This document shows positions 12,626-19,781 of a stretch of DNA of 23,404 bases, piece after piece. The number at the start of each line of letters is the position of its first letter. The stretch's first letter is position 1. The notes under the pieces are model-generated. The model did not search any database. It was not told the DNA's origin and was given only the letters and a program-made list of their open reading frames with translations. The position numbers and the translations under genes are program-made. This DNA is from an uncultured Clostridia bacterium (GTDB lineage Bacteria; Bacillota; Clostridia; Oscillospirales; Ruminococcaceae): the NCBI GenBank assembly GCA_947588775.1, contig CANPZQ010000015.1, positions 1 through 23,404 on the forward strand, written 5' to 3'.

Positions 12626-14104
12626 ATGACGACAACAAGCATCTATAAGAGCATTTCCGAGAGAACGGGCGGCGACGTATACATAGGGGTCGTGGGGCCG
12701 GTAAGAAGCGGAAAATCAACCTTTATCCGCCGTTTTATGGAGGATTTGGTTATCCCGAATATTTCGGAGCCGTATATGCGCGAGCGCGCCGTCGACGAGC
12801 TTCCGCAGGCCTCCGCCGGAAGGACGATTATGACCACCGAGCCGAAATTTATCCCCGAGGAGGCGGTTTCGGTTTCCTTGGAGGACGGCGTTTCGGTCAA
12901 TGTGAGAATGATTGACTGCGTAGGCTATATAATCCCTTCGGCAGTCGGATATATCGAAAACGACGCCCCGCGGATGGTCCGAACGCCCTGGTTCGATACC
13001 GAGGTCCCGTTCAACATGGCCGCAGAAATCGGCACCCAGAAGGTTATAACCGAGCATTCGACGGTCGGAATCGTCGTAACGACGGACGGTTCGGTGACGG
13101 GGCTTGAGCGCGACGAGTACGAGGAATGCGAGCAGAGGGTAATATCCGAGCTTTCCGAGCTCGGCAAGCCGTTCGTCGTTCTGATGAACACCGTCGACGA
13201 AGGCTCAGAGCGCACCGAGGCACTCTGCGAGAGCCTTCGCCAAAAATACGGCGTGGCGGTTCTCGCGGTAAACTGCCTTACGATGACGAAATCCGACATC
13301 GAAAAAATAATCACCTCGCTTCTCTACGCTTTTCCCGTCAAGGAAATAGGCGTGAGCATGCCGAAGTGGGTGAACGTCCTCTCAAAGGGGCATTGGCTGA
13401 AGGAAGAAATTTTCGGCGGAATCCGCCGCTCCGCCGAGAAGGTGAGGTATTTAAGGGATTTAAAGGGACTTTGCCGCGAAATCGCCGAATGCGACGACGT
13501 AGAAGCCTCCGAAATCTCAAAAATCGACCTCGGCACGGGGGCCTGCCGCATAAACGTAACCCTCGGCGGGGATTTGTTCTACAGGATTCTGAGCGAGGAA
13601 TCGGGGCTCGAAATCTCGGGCGACGACGAGCTTATGCCGAAAATTTTGGAGCTTGTTCGCTTTAAACGAAGGTTTGAAAAGTTCTCGGAGGCACTGGAGC
13701 AGGTCGAGCGAATCGGCTACGGAATCGTAATGCCGGAGGAGGGGGAGCTTTCGCTCGACGAGCCGGAAATTATCCGTCAGGGCGGAAAATACGGCGTACG
13801 CCTGAAGGCAAACGCCCCGTCGATACACCTTATCCGCGCCGATATTTCCGCCGAGGTCGAGCCGATTGTCGGCTCGGAGAAGCAGTCCGAGGAGCTTATA
13901 AGCTACCTGATGAACGACTTCGACCGCGACCCCGAAAAAATCTGGGATACAAATATCTTCGGCAAGAGCCTCTCCGAGCTTGTAAGCGAAGGCCTGCATT
14001 CAAAACTCAGCCGCCTCCCCGAGGAGGCCCGCGAAAAGCTCCGCGAAGCCGTCGAGCGCATAATCAACGAAGGCTGCTCCGGCCTGATTTGCCTCCTGAT
14101 ATAG
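12626..14104 (+). CDS. spoIVA: Stage IV sporulation protein A, coat ATPase
   Basis: A 492-aa protein, the same length as B. subtilis SpoIVA, the mother-cell ATPase that polymerises on the forespore and forms the basement layer of the coat. Walker A GPVRSGKST places the lysine at K30. The paired threonines T70-T71 follow in TIMTTEPKF, and the Walker B aspartate D97 is in VRMIDCVGY; all fall at the positions known from the B. subtilis protein. The C-terminus ends in the hydrophobic, Cys-containing segment GCSGLICLLI typical of the family. The start ATG follows AGGAGGGG. It lies in an operon with sipL, whose product is its binding partner. Confidence 0.97.
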   Translation: MTTTSIYKSISERTGGDVYIGVVGPVRSGKSTFIRRFMEDLVIPNISEPYMRERAVDELPQASAGRTIMTTEPKFIPEEAVSVSLEDGVSVNVRMIDCVGYIIPSAVGYIENDAPRMVRTPWFDTEVPFNMAAEIGTQKVITEHSTVGIVVTTDGSVTGLERDEYEECEQRVISELSELGKPFVVLMNTVDEGSERTEALCESLRQKYGVAVLAVNCLTMTKSDIEKIITSLLYAFPVKEIGVSMPKWVNVLSKGHWLKEEIFGGIRRSAEKVRYLRDLKGLCREIAECDDVEASEISKIDLGTGACRINVTLGGDLFYRILSEESGLEISGDDELMPKILELVRFKRRFEKFSEALEQVERIGYGIVMPEEGELSLDEPEIIRQGGKYGVRLKANAPSIHLIRADISAEVEPIVGSEKQSEELISYLMNDFDRDPEKIWDTNIFGKSLSELVSEGLHSKLSRLPEEAREKLREAVERIINEGCSGLICLLI

Positions 14105-14182
14105 CGCGGCGAAGCCTCAAAATCCCGTCGCCGCAGGCGGCACCTCAACTAACTGCTAACAACTAATCGCTAAAAACTACTA

Positions 14183-14211
14183 TTGCTTTTCTCCCGGTTT
14201 TGTGCTACTAT
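14183..14211 (+). promoter_or_regulatory. SigA-type promoter of the 14256 gene
   Basis: TTGCTT (14183-14188), 17-base spacer, TACTAT (14206-14211) with an extended TGC. The spacer matches that of the promoter at 16869 at 15 of 17 positions. Upstream, 14105-14182 holds only a GCGGCG/CGCCGC palindrome and a CTAA-rich stretch. Confidence 0.65.
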
Positions 14212-14255
14212 AAGCTCATGCTTATGATTACAGTCAGAATCGGGAGGAAAATTTT

Positions 14256-14984
14256 ATGCGACTGCTTATAATCCGTCACGGCGACCCCGACTATTCAATC
14301 GACAGTCTGACCGAAAAGGGCTGGCGCGAAGCGGAGCTTTTATCGGAGCGAATCTCAAAGCTCGACGTAAAGGCGTTTTACTGTTCGCCGCTCGGCAGGG
14401 CGCGGGACACCGCCAAGGCCACCCTTGAAAAGATGGGCCGCGAGGCGGAAATCTGCGAATGGCTCCGCGAATTTTATTATTGTCAGGTCAAGGTCCCGGG
14501 AGCCGACAAGCCGGACATCTGCTGGGACTTCATGCCGTCGTTTTACACGAAGGTTGACGAGATTTACGACGCAGAAAAATTCAAGGAGCTTGATTTTATG
14601 CGGGAGGGGAACTATCCCGAGCTCTTTAAAATCGTCTGCGACGGCATAGACGGCCTTCTTGAACGCCACGGCTACCGCCGCCGCGGCAGGTACTACGAGG
14701 CGATAAACCCGAACCGCGACACGGTGGTGCTATTTTGCCACTTCGGGCTTGAATGCCAGCTTTTGGGACATATTCTGGGTATAAGCCCGGTGATTCTGGC
14801 GCAAAACTTCTGCGCCGCGCCGACTTCCGTCACGACCCTCATAACCGAGGAGCGGGAGCAGGGGATAGCGGTATTTCGCTGCCAGAGCTTCGGCGACATA
14901 TCCCACCTCTACGCCGCCGGCGAGGAACCGGCCTTCTCCGCCCGCTTCTGCGAACGGTATGTAGACTTCGACGAGCGGCACTGA
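14256..14984 (+). CDS. Histidine phosphatase family protein
   Basis: A 242-aa member of the phosphoglycerate-mutase-like histidine phosphatases. The RHG motif is at 7-9 (phospho-histidine His8 in MRLLIIRHGDPDY). CSPLGRARDTA (43-53) supplies the conserved arginine, and the second catalytic His is in VVLFCHFGLE. The central insertion containing YYCQVKVPGADKPDICWDF marks a clostridial subgroup. The substrate is not predictable; the family includes mutases, sugar phosphatases and cobalamin phosphatases. GGGAGG precedes the ATG. It is a single gene with its own promoter and a bidirectional terminator. Confidence 0.85.
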   Translation: MRLLIIRHGDPDYSIDSLTEKGWREAELLSERISKLDVKAFYCSPLGRARDTAKATLEKMGREAEICEWLREFYYCQVKVPGADKPDICWDFMPSFYTKVDEIYDAEKFKELDFMREGNYPELFKIVCDGIDGLLERHGYRRRGRYYEAINPNRDTVVLFCHFGLECQLLGHILGISPVILAQNFCAAPTSVTTLITEEREQGIAVFRCQSFGDISHLYAAGEEPAFSARFCERYVDFDERH

Positions 14985-14994
14985 ATAACAAAAA

Positions 14995-15033
14995 TCGCTC
15001 CGAAAGGCGGATTTGCCCTTCGGAGCGAAATTT
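14995..15033. terminator. Bidirectional terminator
   Basis: TCGCTCCGAA (14995-15004) / TTCGGAGCGA (15019-15028), a perfect 10-bp stem between convergent genes. AATTTTAT follows on the plus strand and TTTTTG on the minus strand. Confidence 0.85.
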
Positions 15034-15047
15034 TATCTTTATAGAAT

Positions 15048-15617
15048 TTATTCGCCGATACCTGTGTCGTCCTTGATTTCCTCGACGGCGTCCTCTACCG
15101 CGTCGGCGACGTTTTCGGCTGCGCCCTCAACGGCTTCCTTTGCGTCCTTAGCGGCGTCCTCGACAAAGTCGCCGATGTCGTCAAGGTCGATGTCGGAGTC
15201 CTCGAAGTCGTATGCGTCGGTGCTTCTTTCGTTGAGCTTTTCGGCGGTATAGTCGGCAAAGCGGCCGGCAAGCTCCGAAATCTTATCCGAGGCGTATACT
15301 ACGCCGCGCATAACGCCGTTCACGATGTTGTTGACGGATTCCTTAACGTCGATTTTCGGCTCATGGGTTTCCTCGCCGAAGATGTCATCGTCGTCGTCAG
15401 CGTCGGCCTCGTCGGATTCATCGGCGGGCTCGTCGTCCTCAATTCCGTCGGTTTCGTCGAAATCGGATTCCGAAGCGTCGGTGTTTTCGTCGTCAAAGCA
15501 CTCGTCGCAGGTGCATTCCTCATCTTCTTCGCTGCTCTTTTTTGCAAGCGAAACAGCCAGTGCGGCAGCCGCGGCGGCGGCTCCCAGTCCGAGTACCAGT
15601 TTAAGAATATTTCCCAT
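15048..15617 (-). CDS. Acidic membrane-anchored protein of unknown function
   Basis: 189 aa. Residues 3-25 form one Ala/Leu-rich hydrophobic helix (ILKLVLGLGAAAAAAALAV), followed by KK and a CTCDEC motif at about 35-40. Residues 41-85 are almost wholly Asp/Glu/Ser/Ala. Residues 90-130 are mixed helical. The tail (about 150-185) is an Ala/Glu/Asp/Val amphipathic-helix repeat such as AAKDAKEAVEGAAENVADAV, reminiscent of YtxH-like or LEA-like proteins; this is composition, not homology. The ATG at 15617 follows AAAGGA by 11 bases. It is monocistronic with a perfect -10 promoter. Confidence 0.7.
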   Translation of the reverse strand: MGNILKLVLGLGAAAAAAALAVSLAKKSSEEDEECTCDECFDDENTDASESDFDETDGIEDDEPADESDEADADDDDDIFGEETHEPKIDVKESVNNIVNGVMRGVVYASDKISELAGRFADYTAEKLNERSTDAYDFEDSDIDLDDIGDFVEDAAKDAKEAVEGAAENVADAVEDAVEEIKDDTGIGE

Positions 15618-15648
15618 AATGTCAAGTCCTTTCGCTTAGATTTAACTA

Positions 15649-15677
15649 ATTATAACACATTACTTTAAAATTTGCAA
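15649..15677 (-). promoter_or_regulatory. SigA-type promoter of the acidic-protein gene
   Basis: Minus strand: TTGCAA (15677-15672), 17-base spacer, TATAAT (15654-15649). Confidence 0.85.
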
Positions 15678-15685
15678 GACTTTTG

Positions 15686-16405
15686 TTAAATATTATCCGT
15701 CAAATTCATGATAATTGAGATGGCGGCAAGCGGCGCGGTTTCGCATCTTAAAATCCTGTCGCCGAGCCAAACCGGCGCGAGGCCGCGTTCAACGGCTTTT
15801 TCGGCCTCCGATGGCTCAAATCCGCCCTCCGGCCCGATGAGCAGCCCGATTGAGCCGCCCTTCGGAAAGCTTATTTCGCGAAGCCGCTTTCCGCCGCCCT
15901 CATAGCAAATCAGCCCGACGTCGAGCTTCGACATTTCATCAAGGCATTCTTCAAACGGTATTATCCCCGAAACGCCGGGTATAATTCCGCGCCCCGACTG
16001 TTTTGCGGCCTCGAGGGAAATTTTTCGGAGCCGTTCGAGCTTTTTTTCAAATTTTTGGCCGTCCGGCCGCGAAACGCAGCGTTTTGTCATAACCGGGACG
16101 ACGGAAACCGCGCCGAGCTCCACCGACTTTTGGATTATGAATTCGAGCTTGTCGGTTTTCGGAAGAGCCTGATACAGCGTCAGCGAAACCGTAGGCTCAC
16201 GCGACTGCTCCGAGGAAACAACGCTTAAAAATACGCTTTCAGGGGTGATTTTTTCGATTCGGCAGACGTAATCCGTCCCGCCGCAGCAGACCGTTACCGT
16301 TTCGCCGGCCGCCATTCTTAAGCTGTAGCCGATATGGCGCGCGTCGTCGCCCGTAATTATTATATTCCCGCCCGCCGGCGGTGTATCCGAAAAGAACCGA
16401 GGCAT
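15686..16405 (-). CDS. rsmE: 16S rRNA (uracil-1498-N3)-methyltransferase RsmE
   Basis: 239 aa, the usual length. The N-terminal PUA-like domain (MPRFFSDTPPAGGNIIITGDDARH) is followed by a SPOUT knot. Motifs: LPKTDKLEFIIQKSVELG (81-98), EAAKQSGRG (132-140), the SAM-binding GPEGGFEPSE (191-200) and LGDRILRCETA (214-224). It methylates U1498 of 16S rRNA. Longer frames upstream run through the GC-rich repeat block and are rejected: the ATG at 16405 has GGAGGG six bases before it and a promoter 33 bases further up. The neighbouring 16S-linked gene ruvX is in a different operon. Confidence 0.95.
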   Translation of the reverse strand: MPRFFSDTPPAGGNIIITGDDARHIGYSLRMAAGETVTVCCGGTDYVCRIEKITPESVFLSVVSSEQSREPTVSLTLYQALPKTDKLEFIIQKSVELGAVSVVPVMTKRCVSRPDGQKFEKKLERLRKISLEAAKQSGRGIIPGVSGIIPFEECLDEMSKLDVGLICYEGGGKRLREISFPKGGSIGLLIGPEGGFEPSEAEKAVERGLAPVWLGDRILRCETAPLAAISIIMNLTDNI

Positions 16406-16437
16406 ACTGAGCCCTCCAAAAAATATTTCTCGGGATA

Positions 16438-16466
16438 AATTTAGCATATTTTTCGGGAAATTGCAA
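16438..16466 (-). promoter_or_regulatory. SigA-type promoter of rsmE
   Basis: Minus strand: TTGCAA (16466-16461), 17-base spacer ending in TGC, TAAATT (16443-16438). Confidence 0.75.
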
Positions 16467-16482
16467 GAGGGGTAGGGAGGGA

Positions 16483-16568
16483 GGGCGCGGGGACGGAGCG
16501 GGGGGGAGAGCGGAAGGGTGGGTGGGCGGGCGGGTGGGGCCAACCAAGCCAGCGCAGTCCCCGCGCCC
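16483..16568 (-). repeat. GC-rich hairpin element, copy C1
   Basis: A perfect 12-bp inverted repeat GGGCGCGGGGAC (16483-16494) / GTCCCCGCGCCC (16557-16568). Inside are six consecutive G-tracts with single-base spacers (16516-16539), a strong G-quadruplex motif on the plus strand. The arm shares GGGCGCGGGG with the element at 5115-5199 but with the core inverted. The 16406-16928 interval contains no credible gene. Confidence 0.75.
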
Positions 16569-16648
16569 GGCCAAGCTACGTTCTTCCGCCAAGGCGGCAA
16601 AGGGGCATAGGAGCCAAGCTCCGGCAAAAAACCAAACCTCCTGCAAAG

Positions 16649-16715
16649 GCCTGAGCCTCACCCACCCCCGCTCCGCCCCGCAAGGGGGCTCCGGGGGGCG
16701 GGATTCGCCTCAGGC
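16649..16715 (+). repeat. Dispersed palindrome, second copy of 5054-5114
   Basis: GCCTGAG (16649-16655) / CTCAGGC (16709-16715). The sequence GCCTGAGCCTCACCCACCCC and the following CCGCTCCGCC, GGCTCCGGGGGGCGGGATTC are shared with 5054-5105. The tip differs (GCCCC-GCAA-GGGGC instead of GCCTTCGGC) but still pairs. Confidence 0.75.
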
Positions 16716-16756
16716 TGGGATTTGGGTGCGCGCGTACCGTAAGCTTCGCGTACCCC

Positions 16757-16839
16757 GCGCGGCGGGAAAAGCTCCTGCGTCGGTCCCACCCACCCGCCCC
16801 TCCCCCCTTCGTGCACCGCTCCCGCTTTTCCCGCCGCGC
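16757..16839 (+). repeat. GC-rich hairpin element, copy C3
   Basis: A perfect 16-bp inverted repeat GCGCGGCGGGAAAAGC (16757-16772) / complement (16824-16839), loop 51 nt, core GTCCCACCCACCCGCCCC (16783-16800). Relative to A1 and B one G-C pair in the arm is A-T on both sides, a compensated change. Confidence 0.8.
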
Positions 16840-16868
16840 TCCCCTCAAATCATCTGCCACTTTCCTAC

Positions 16869-16897
16869 TTGCAAATCTCCCGATTTTGTGCTATCAT
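16869..16897 (+). promoter_or_regulatory. SigA-type promoter of the dCMP deaminase-rpiB operon
   Basis: TTGCAA (16869-16874), 17-base spacer ending in TGC, TATCAT (16892-16897), 32 bases before the start codon. Confidence 0.75.
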
Positions 16898-16928
16898 ATT
16901 CATAACAACAACCGGGGAGGTCATAAAA

Positions 16929-17417
16929 ATGGAAAGACGCGACAAAATCAACTACTATCTCGACATCGCCGACACCGTTTCGGCGCGCTCGACATGCTTA
17001 AGGAGGCGTTACGGTGCGGTAATCGTAAACCACGACCAGATTGTGTCGACGGGATATGTCGGCGCGCCGCGCGGCCGCGAAAACTGCTGCGACATCGGAA
17101 CCTGCGTCCGCGAAAGCCTTAAAATTCCGCGCGGCGAGAGATACGAGCTCTGCCGCTCGGTCCACGCCGAGATGAACGCCGTAATAAGCGCGTCCCGCGA
17201 CCAGATGATCGGCGCGACGCTCTACCTTGTCGGAAGAGAGGTTTCAACGGGGGAATATGTCAAAAACTCCGTTTCCTGCTCTCTCTGCAAGAGGGTTATA
17301 ATCAACAGCGGCATCGAGCGCGTCATAATCCGCGACACCGATACCGATTTCCGCGTAATCGAGGTCATGGACTGGATTATGAACGACGAATCGGTGAGCG
17401 GCGAGAGGGGATATTGA
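16929..17417 (+). CDS. dCMP deaminase family protein (ComEB-like)
   Basis: A 162-aa zinc deaminase. HAE at 79-81 (VHAEMNAV) supplies a zinc ligand and the catalytic glutamate; C117 and C120 in CSLC complete the site. RSTCLRRRYGAVIVN and the loop GAPRGRENCC are typical of deoxycytidylate deaminases, which make dUMP for thymidylate synthesis. ComE operon protein 2 of Bacillus is in the same family. GGGGAGG lies before the ATG. The stop overlaps the tsaE start by one base, so the genes are coupled. Confidence 0.85.
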   Translation: MERRDKINYYLDIADTVSARSTCLRRRYGAVIVNHDQIVSTGYVGAPRGRENCCDIGTCVRESLKIPRGERYELCRSVHAEMNAVISASRDQMIGATLYLVGREVSTGEYVKNSVSCSLCKRVIINSGIERVIIRDTDTDFRVIEVMDWIMNDESVSGERGY

Positions 17418-17860
17418 TGCAAAGGAGCTTCACCACCGAATCGGAGGAGGAAACGGTTGAGCTCGGAAGGCGAATCGGCTCGCTTTTGCATAAGGGGGAT
17501 ACCGTCGCCTATCGGGGCGGCCTCGGCGCGGGAAAAACAACAATGACCCGCGGAATCGCCCTCGGAATGGGCGTCAGCGGCGACGTAAGCTCGCCGACCT
17601 TCGCGCTTGTGAACGAATACCCCGGCGACCCGCCGCTGATTCACTTCGACATGTACCGCGTGAGCGGCGGGCTCGACCTCGAATCGACCGGCTTTTTCGA
17701 CTATGCCTCGGACGACTGCGTTTTAGCGGTCGAATGGAGCGAAAACATCGCGGACGAGCTTCCCGACAACGCCGTTATAATTGATATATCATCGCCCGCG
17801 GGGAACGGCGGCCGCCGCGAAATCACAATAACCGGAGATGATAGATTTGCAAATCTCTGA
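17417..17860 (+). CDS. tsaE: tRNA t6A biosynthesis ATPase TsaE
   Basis: A 147-aa P-loop ATPase, normal length. Walker A GGLGAGKTT (34-42, K40), SSPTFALVNEY (58-68), HFDMYR (76-81) and VEWSE (105-109) are all present. With TsaB and TsaD it makes N6-threonylcarbamoyladenosine at position 37 of ANN-decoding tRNAs. The ATG at 17417 overlaps the preceding TGA by one base and follows GAGGGG; the TTG one codon earlier is less likely. Its end overlaps tsaB by 23 bases. TsaD is not in the window. Confidence 0.95.
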   Translation: MQRSFTTESEEETVELGRRIGSLLHKGDTVAYRGGLGAGKTTMTRGIALGMGVSGDVSSPTFALVNEYPGDPPLIHFDMYRVSGGLDLESTGFFDYASDDCVLAVEWSENIADELPDNAVIIDISSPAGNGGRREITITGDDRFANL

Positions 17861-18551
17861 CCTCACTGTTCTCGGGCTCGATACCTCCGGGAAAATCGCC
17901 TCCTGCGCGATAATGCGGGGCGATACCCTTTTGGGGGAATCAACCTTTTTAACCCGCCTTACGCATTCGCAGATTATCCTTCCGACGCTTGAAAGAACCC
18001 TTGCGGACTGCTCTCTTACGCTTTCGGACATTGATTTATTCGCAGTTTCCGCCGGCCCCGGAAGCTACACCGGCCTCAGAATCGGAATCGCCGCCGTAAA
18101 GGGAATCTGCGCGACGGGAAAGCCCTGCGCCGGGGTTTCAACGCTCGAAGCCCTCGCTTTCGGCTGCCTTCCCGCTAAGGGGCTTATAATTCCCGCACTC
18201 TATGCCCGCGCAGGGGTTGTATACTTCGGCGGCTATCTCTCGGACGGCTCGAAGCTCAGCGTTCTTCTGCCCGACAGGGTTGGGGATGAGGCTGAGCTCA
18301 AAGCCCTCGCAGAGGCCTCCGGCTGTGAGGTAATTCTGACAGGCGACTGCGCGGTGCTTTTAAAGGAAAAATATTTCGGCGAATGCGATAACGTCCGCCT
18401 CGCGCCGGCATGCTGCCGCTTACAGTCCGCTTCGGGGGTATGCATGGCCGCTCTCGCGCATCCCGAGGCGGTTGTTTCGGCCGACGGCCTCGCCGCGCTC
18501 TATCTTCAGAACACGATGGCGGAAAAGCTCCGCGACAGGGGGCAAAAATGA
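17838..18551 (+). CDS. tsaB: tRNA t6A biosynthesis protein TsaB
   Basis: A 237-aa ASKHA-fold protein, the non-catalytic partner of TsaD. It has LGLDTSG (12-18), THSQIILPTLE (42-52), the hallmark GPGSYTGLR (73-81) and GVSTLEALA (99-107). The start is not certain: the ATG at 17838 has GGAG too close (one base). The TTG at 17847 has the same GGAG at 8-base spacing and would shorten the product by three residues. It overlaps tsaE by 23 bases and the DUF402 gene by 4 (ATGA), a tight operon. Confidence 0.94.
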   Translation: MIDLQISDLTVLGLDTSGKIASCAIMRGDTLLGESTFLTRLTHSQIILPTLERTLADCSLTLSDIDLFAVSAGPGSYTGLRIGIAAVKGICATGKPCAGVSTLEALAFGCLPAKGLIIPALYARAGVVYFGGYLSDGSKLSVLLPDRVGDEAELKALAEASGCEVILTGDCAVLLKEKYFGECDNVRLAPACCRLQSASGVCMAALAHPEAVVSADGLAALYLQNTMAEKLRDRGQK

Positions 18552-19126
18552 AGCGAAAACGCCTTGACCGCGACCTCGGCTGGGGATTTCAGGGCTTTCC
18601 CTACTATCAATTCAGACTCGACTGCTCCGATTTTCGAGGCCTCGTTTCCATGATTGATATTCTATCCGGCGAGCCGCATTTCTGGGATTTTGAAAAAGCC
18701 GGCAAAGCCCCGGTTTCCGGCGCGGGAATGAAGTGGCTCCAGCTCGTCCCCGACGGCAAAAGCCGTCTTATAACCGCGATGTATAAGCCCGACGGCAGGC
18801 TTTCGGTATGCTACATCGATGTAATCGAGCGGCTCGAATTCGATTCAGACGGCGTTGCGGCGTATGTCGACAAATACCTCGACGTCGTTTTTACTCCGGA
18901 GGGCGATTCGGGAATCCTCGACCGCGACGAGCTTAACGATGCCCTTTCAAACGGCGATATAACCGAGAAGCAGCACTCGGAAGCGGTCAAAGAGGGAAAC
19001 GAAATATACGCCCGAATGTGCCGCCGCATTCCCGAAACGGAGAAGCGGCTCGGAAGGATTTATGAAAAAGTGTTAAAAATGGCGCGAAACGGCGAAATCA
19101 CGCCGCTGCGCACAAAATACAAGTAA
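18548..19126 (+). CDS. DUF402 family protein
   Basis: 192 aa. The C-terminal two-thirds carry the DUF402 pattern: CYIDVIERLEFDSDGVAAYV, DKYLDVVFTPEGDSGILDRDEL, then a helix with ALSNGDITEKQHSEA. Studied DUF402 proteins are metal-dependent phosphatases acting on nucleoside or cytidylyl phosphates (Ntdp, FomD), with acidic residues like those seen here binding the metal. The N-terminus resembles a non-catalytic beta domain. Its exact substrate is unknown. The ATG overlaps the tsaB stop (ATGA). It occupies the position where rimI often sits in tsa operons. Confidence 0.8.
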   Translation: MKRKRLDRDLGWGFQGFPYYQFRLDCSDFRGLVSMIDILSGEPHFWDFEKAGKAPVSGAGMKWLQLVPDGKSRLITAMYKPDGRLSVCYIDVIERLEFDSDGVAAYVDKYLDVVFTPEGDSGILDRDELNDALSNGDITEKQHSEAVKEGNEIYARMCRRIPETEKRLGRIYEKVLKMARNGEITPLRTKYK

Positions 19127-19147
19127 AACGAAAGGGGAAATTTTTAA

Positions 19148-19582
19148 ATGATAGGAATCGGCAACGACCACGCGGCCGTGGAGCTCAAACAGGCCATCTG
19201 CGAGCATCTTAGGGAGCGCGGGACGGAATTTATCGACTACGGAATCGCGGCGGGGGAGAAAATCGACTACCCCGACATGGCGGAGCGCGTCTGCCGCGAC
19301 GTAGTCAGCGGAAAGCTTGAGAAGGCGATACTTCTCTGCGGAACCGGAATCGGAATCTCGATTTCGGCGAACAAAATCAAGGGAATACGCGCCTGCGCAT
19401 GCTCCGAAACCTTCTCTGCGAAGTACACAAGGCTCCACAACGACGCGAACGTTATCTGCATGGGCGGCAGGGTCGTCGGCCCGGGGCTTGCCTGCGAGAT
19501 TGTGGACTTGTTCCTCGACACCGAATTTGAGGGCGGCCGCCACCAACGCCGCATCGACAAAATCACCGCGCTCGAAGGATAA
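19148..19582 (+). CDS. rpiB: Ribose-5-phosphate isomerase B
   Basis: A 144-aa RpiB/LacAB-family isomerase interconverting ribose-5-phosphate and ribulose-5-phosphate. It has GNDHAAVELK (5-14), DYPDMAE (40-46), the catalytic Cys64 in LLCGTGIGIS, and LHNDANVICMGGR (96-108). A related activity such as allose-6-phosphate or galactose-6-phosphate isomerase cannot be excluded, but single-subunit length and residues favour RpiB. AAAGGGG precedes the ATG by about 10 bases. It is last in the operon, and a terminator follows. Confidence 0.93.
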   Translation: MIGIGNDHAAVELKQAICEHLRERGTEFIDYGIAAGEKIDYPDMAERVCRDVVSGKLEKAILLCGTGIGISISANKIKGIRACACSETFSAKYTRLHNDANVICMGGRVVGPGLACEIVDLFLDTEFEGGRHQRRIDKITALEG

Positions 19583-19588
19583 TCCGTC

Positions 19589-19620
19589 AACCGGCCGACC
19601 TTTCGGAAAGCCGGTTTTTT
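19589..19620 (+). terminator. Terminator after rpiB
   Basis: AACCGGC (19589-19595) / GCCGGTT (19610-19616) followed by further T; the loop contains a minor CTTTCGGAAAG hairpin. Confidence 0.85.
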
Positions 19621-19662
19621 CTTTAATAGAAAATGTCCGCGAAAAATTGTTGAATATACCGG

Positions 19663-19691
19663 TTGCGTTTTTGTTAAAAATCCGCTATAAT
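19663..19691 (+). promoter_or_regulatory. SigA-type promoter of the GH30 gene
   Basis: TTGCGT (19663-19668), 17-base spacer, TATAAT (19686-19691). The 5' leader would be about 85 bases, with a small CCCG-CTTT-CGGG hairpin. Confidence 0.75.
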
Positions 19692-19781
19692 AAAAATGTT
19701 ATCCGCGCCCGCTTTCGGGAGCGTTGAATAAGAAGCGACTGCTTAATCAAACTGCAAATTATATTGCGGAAAGGAAATTTT

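Noticed and set aside
12716..13057. Antisense frames within spoIVA, sipL, uxaC and other genes
   Set aside because: They are shadows caused by GC-rich third codon positions; no ribosome sites or family features.
16522..16905. Open frames between rsmE and the dCMP deaminase, and the N-terminal extension of rsmE
   Set aside because: They run through repeat modules; rsmE has a good start and promoter at 16405 and 16438-16466.
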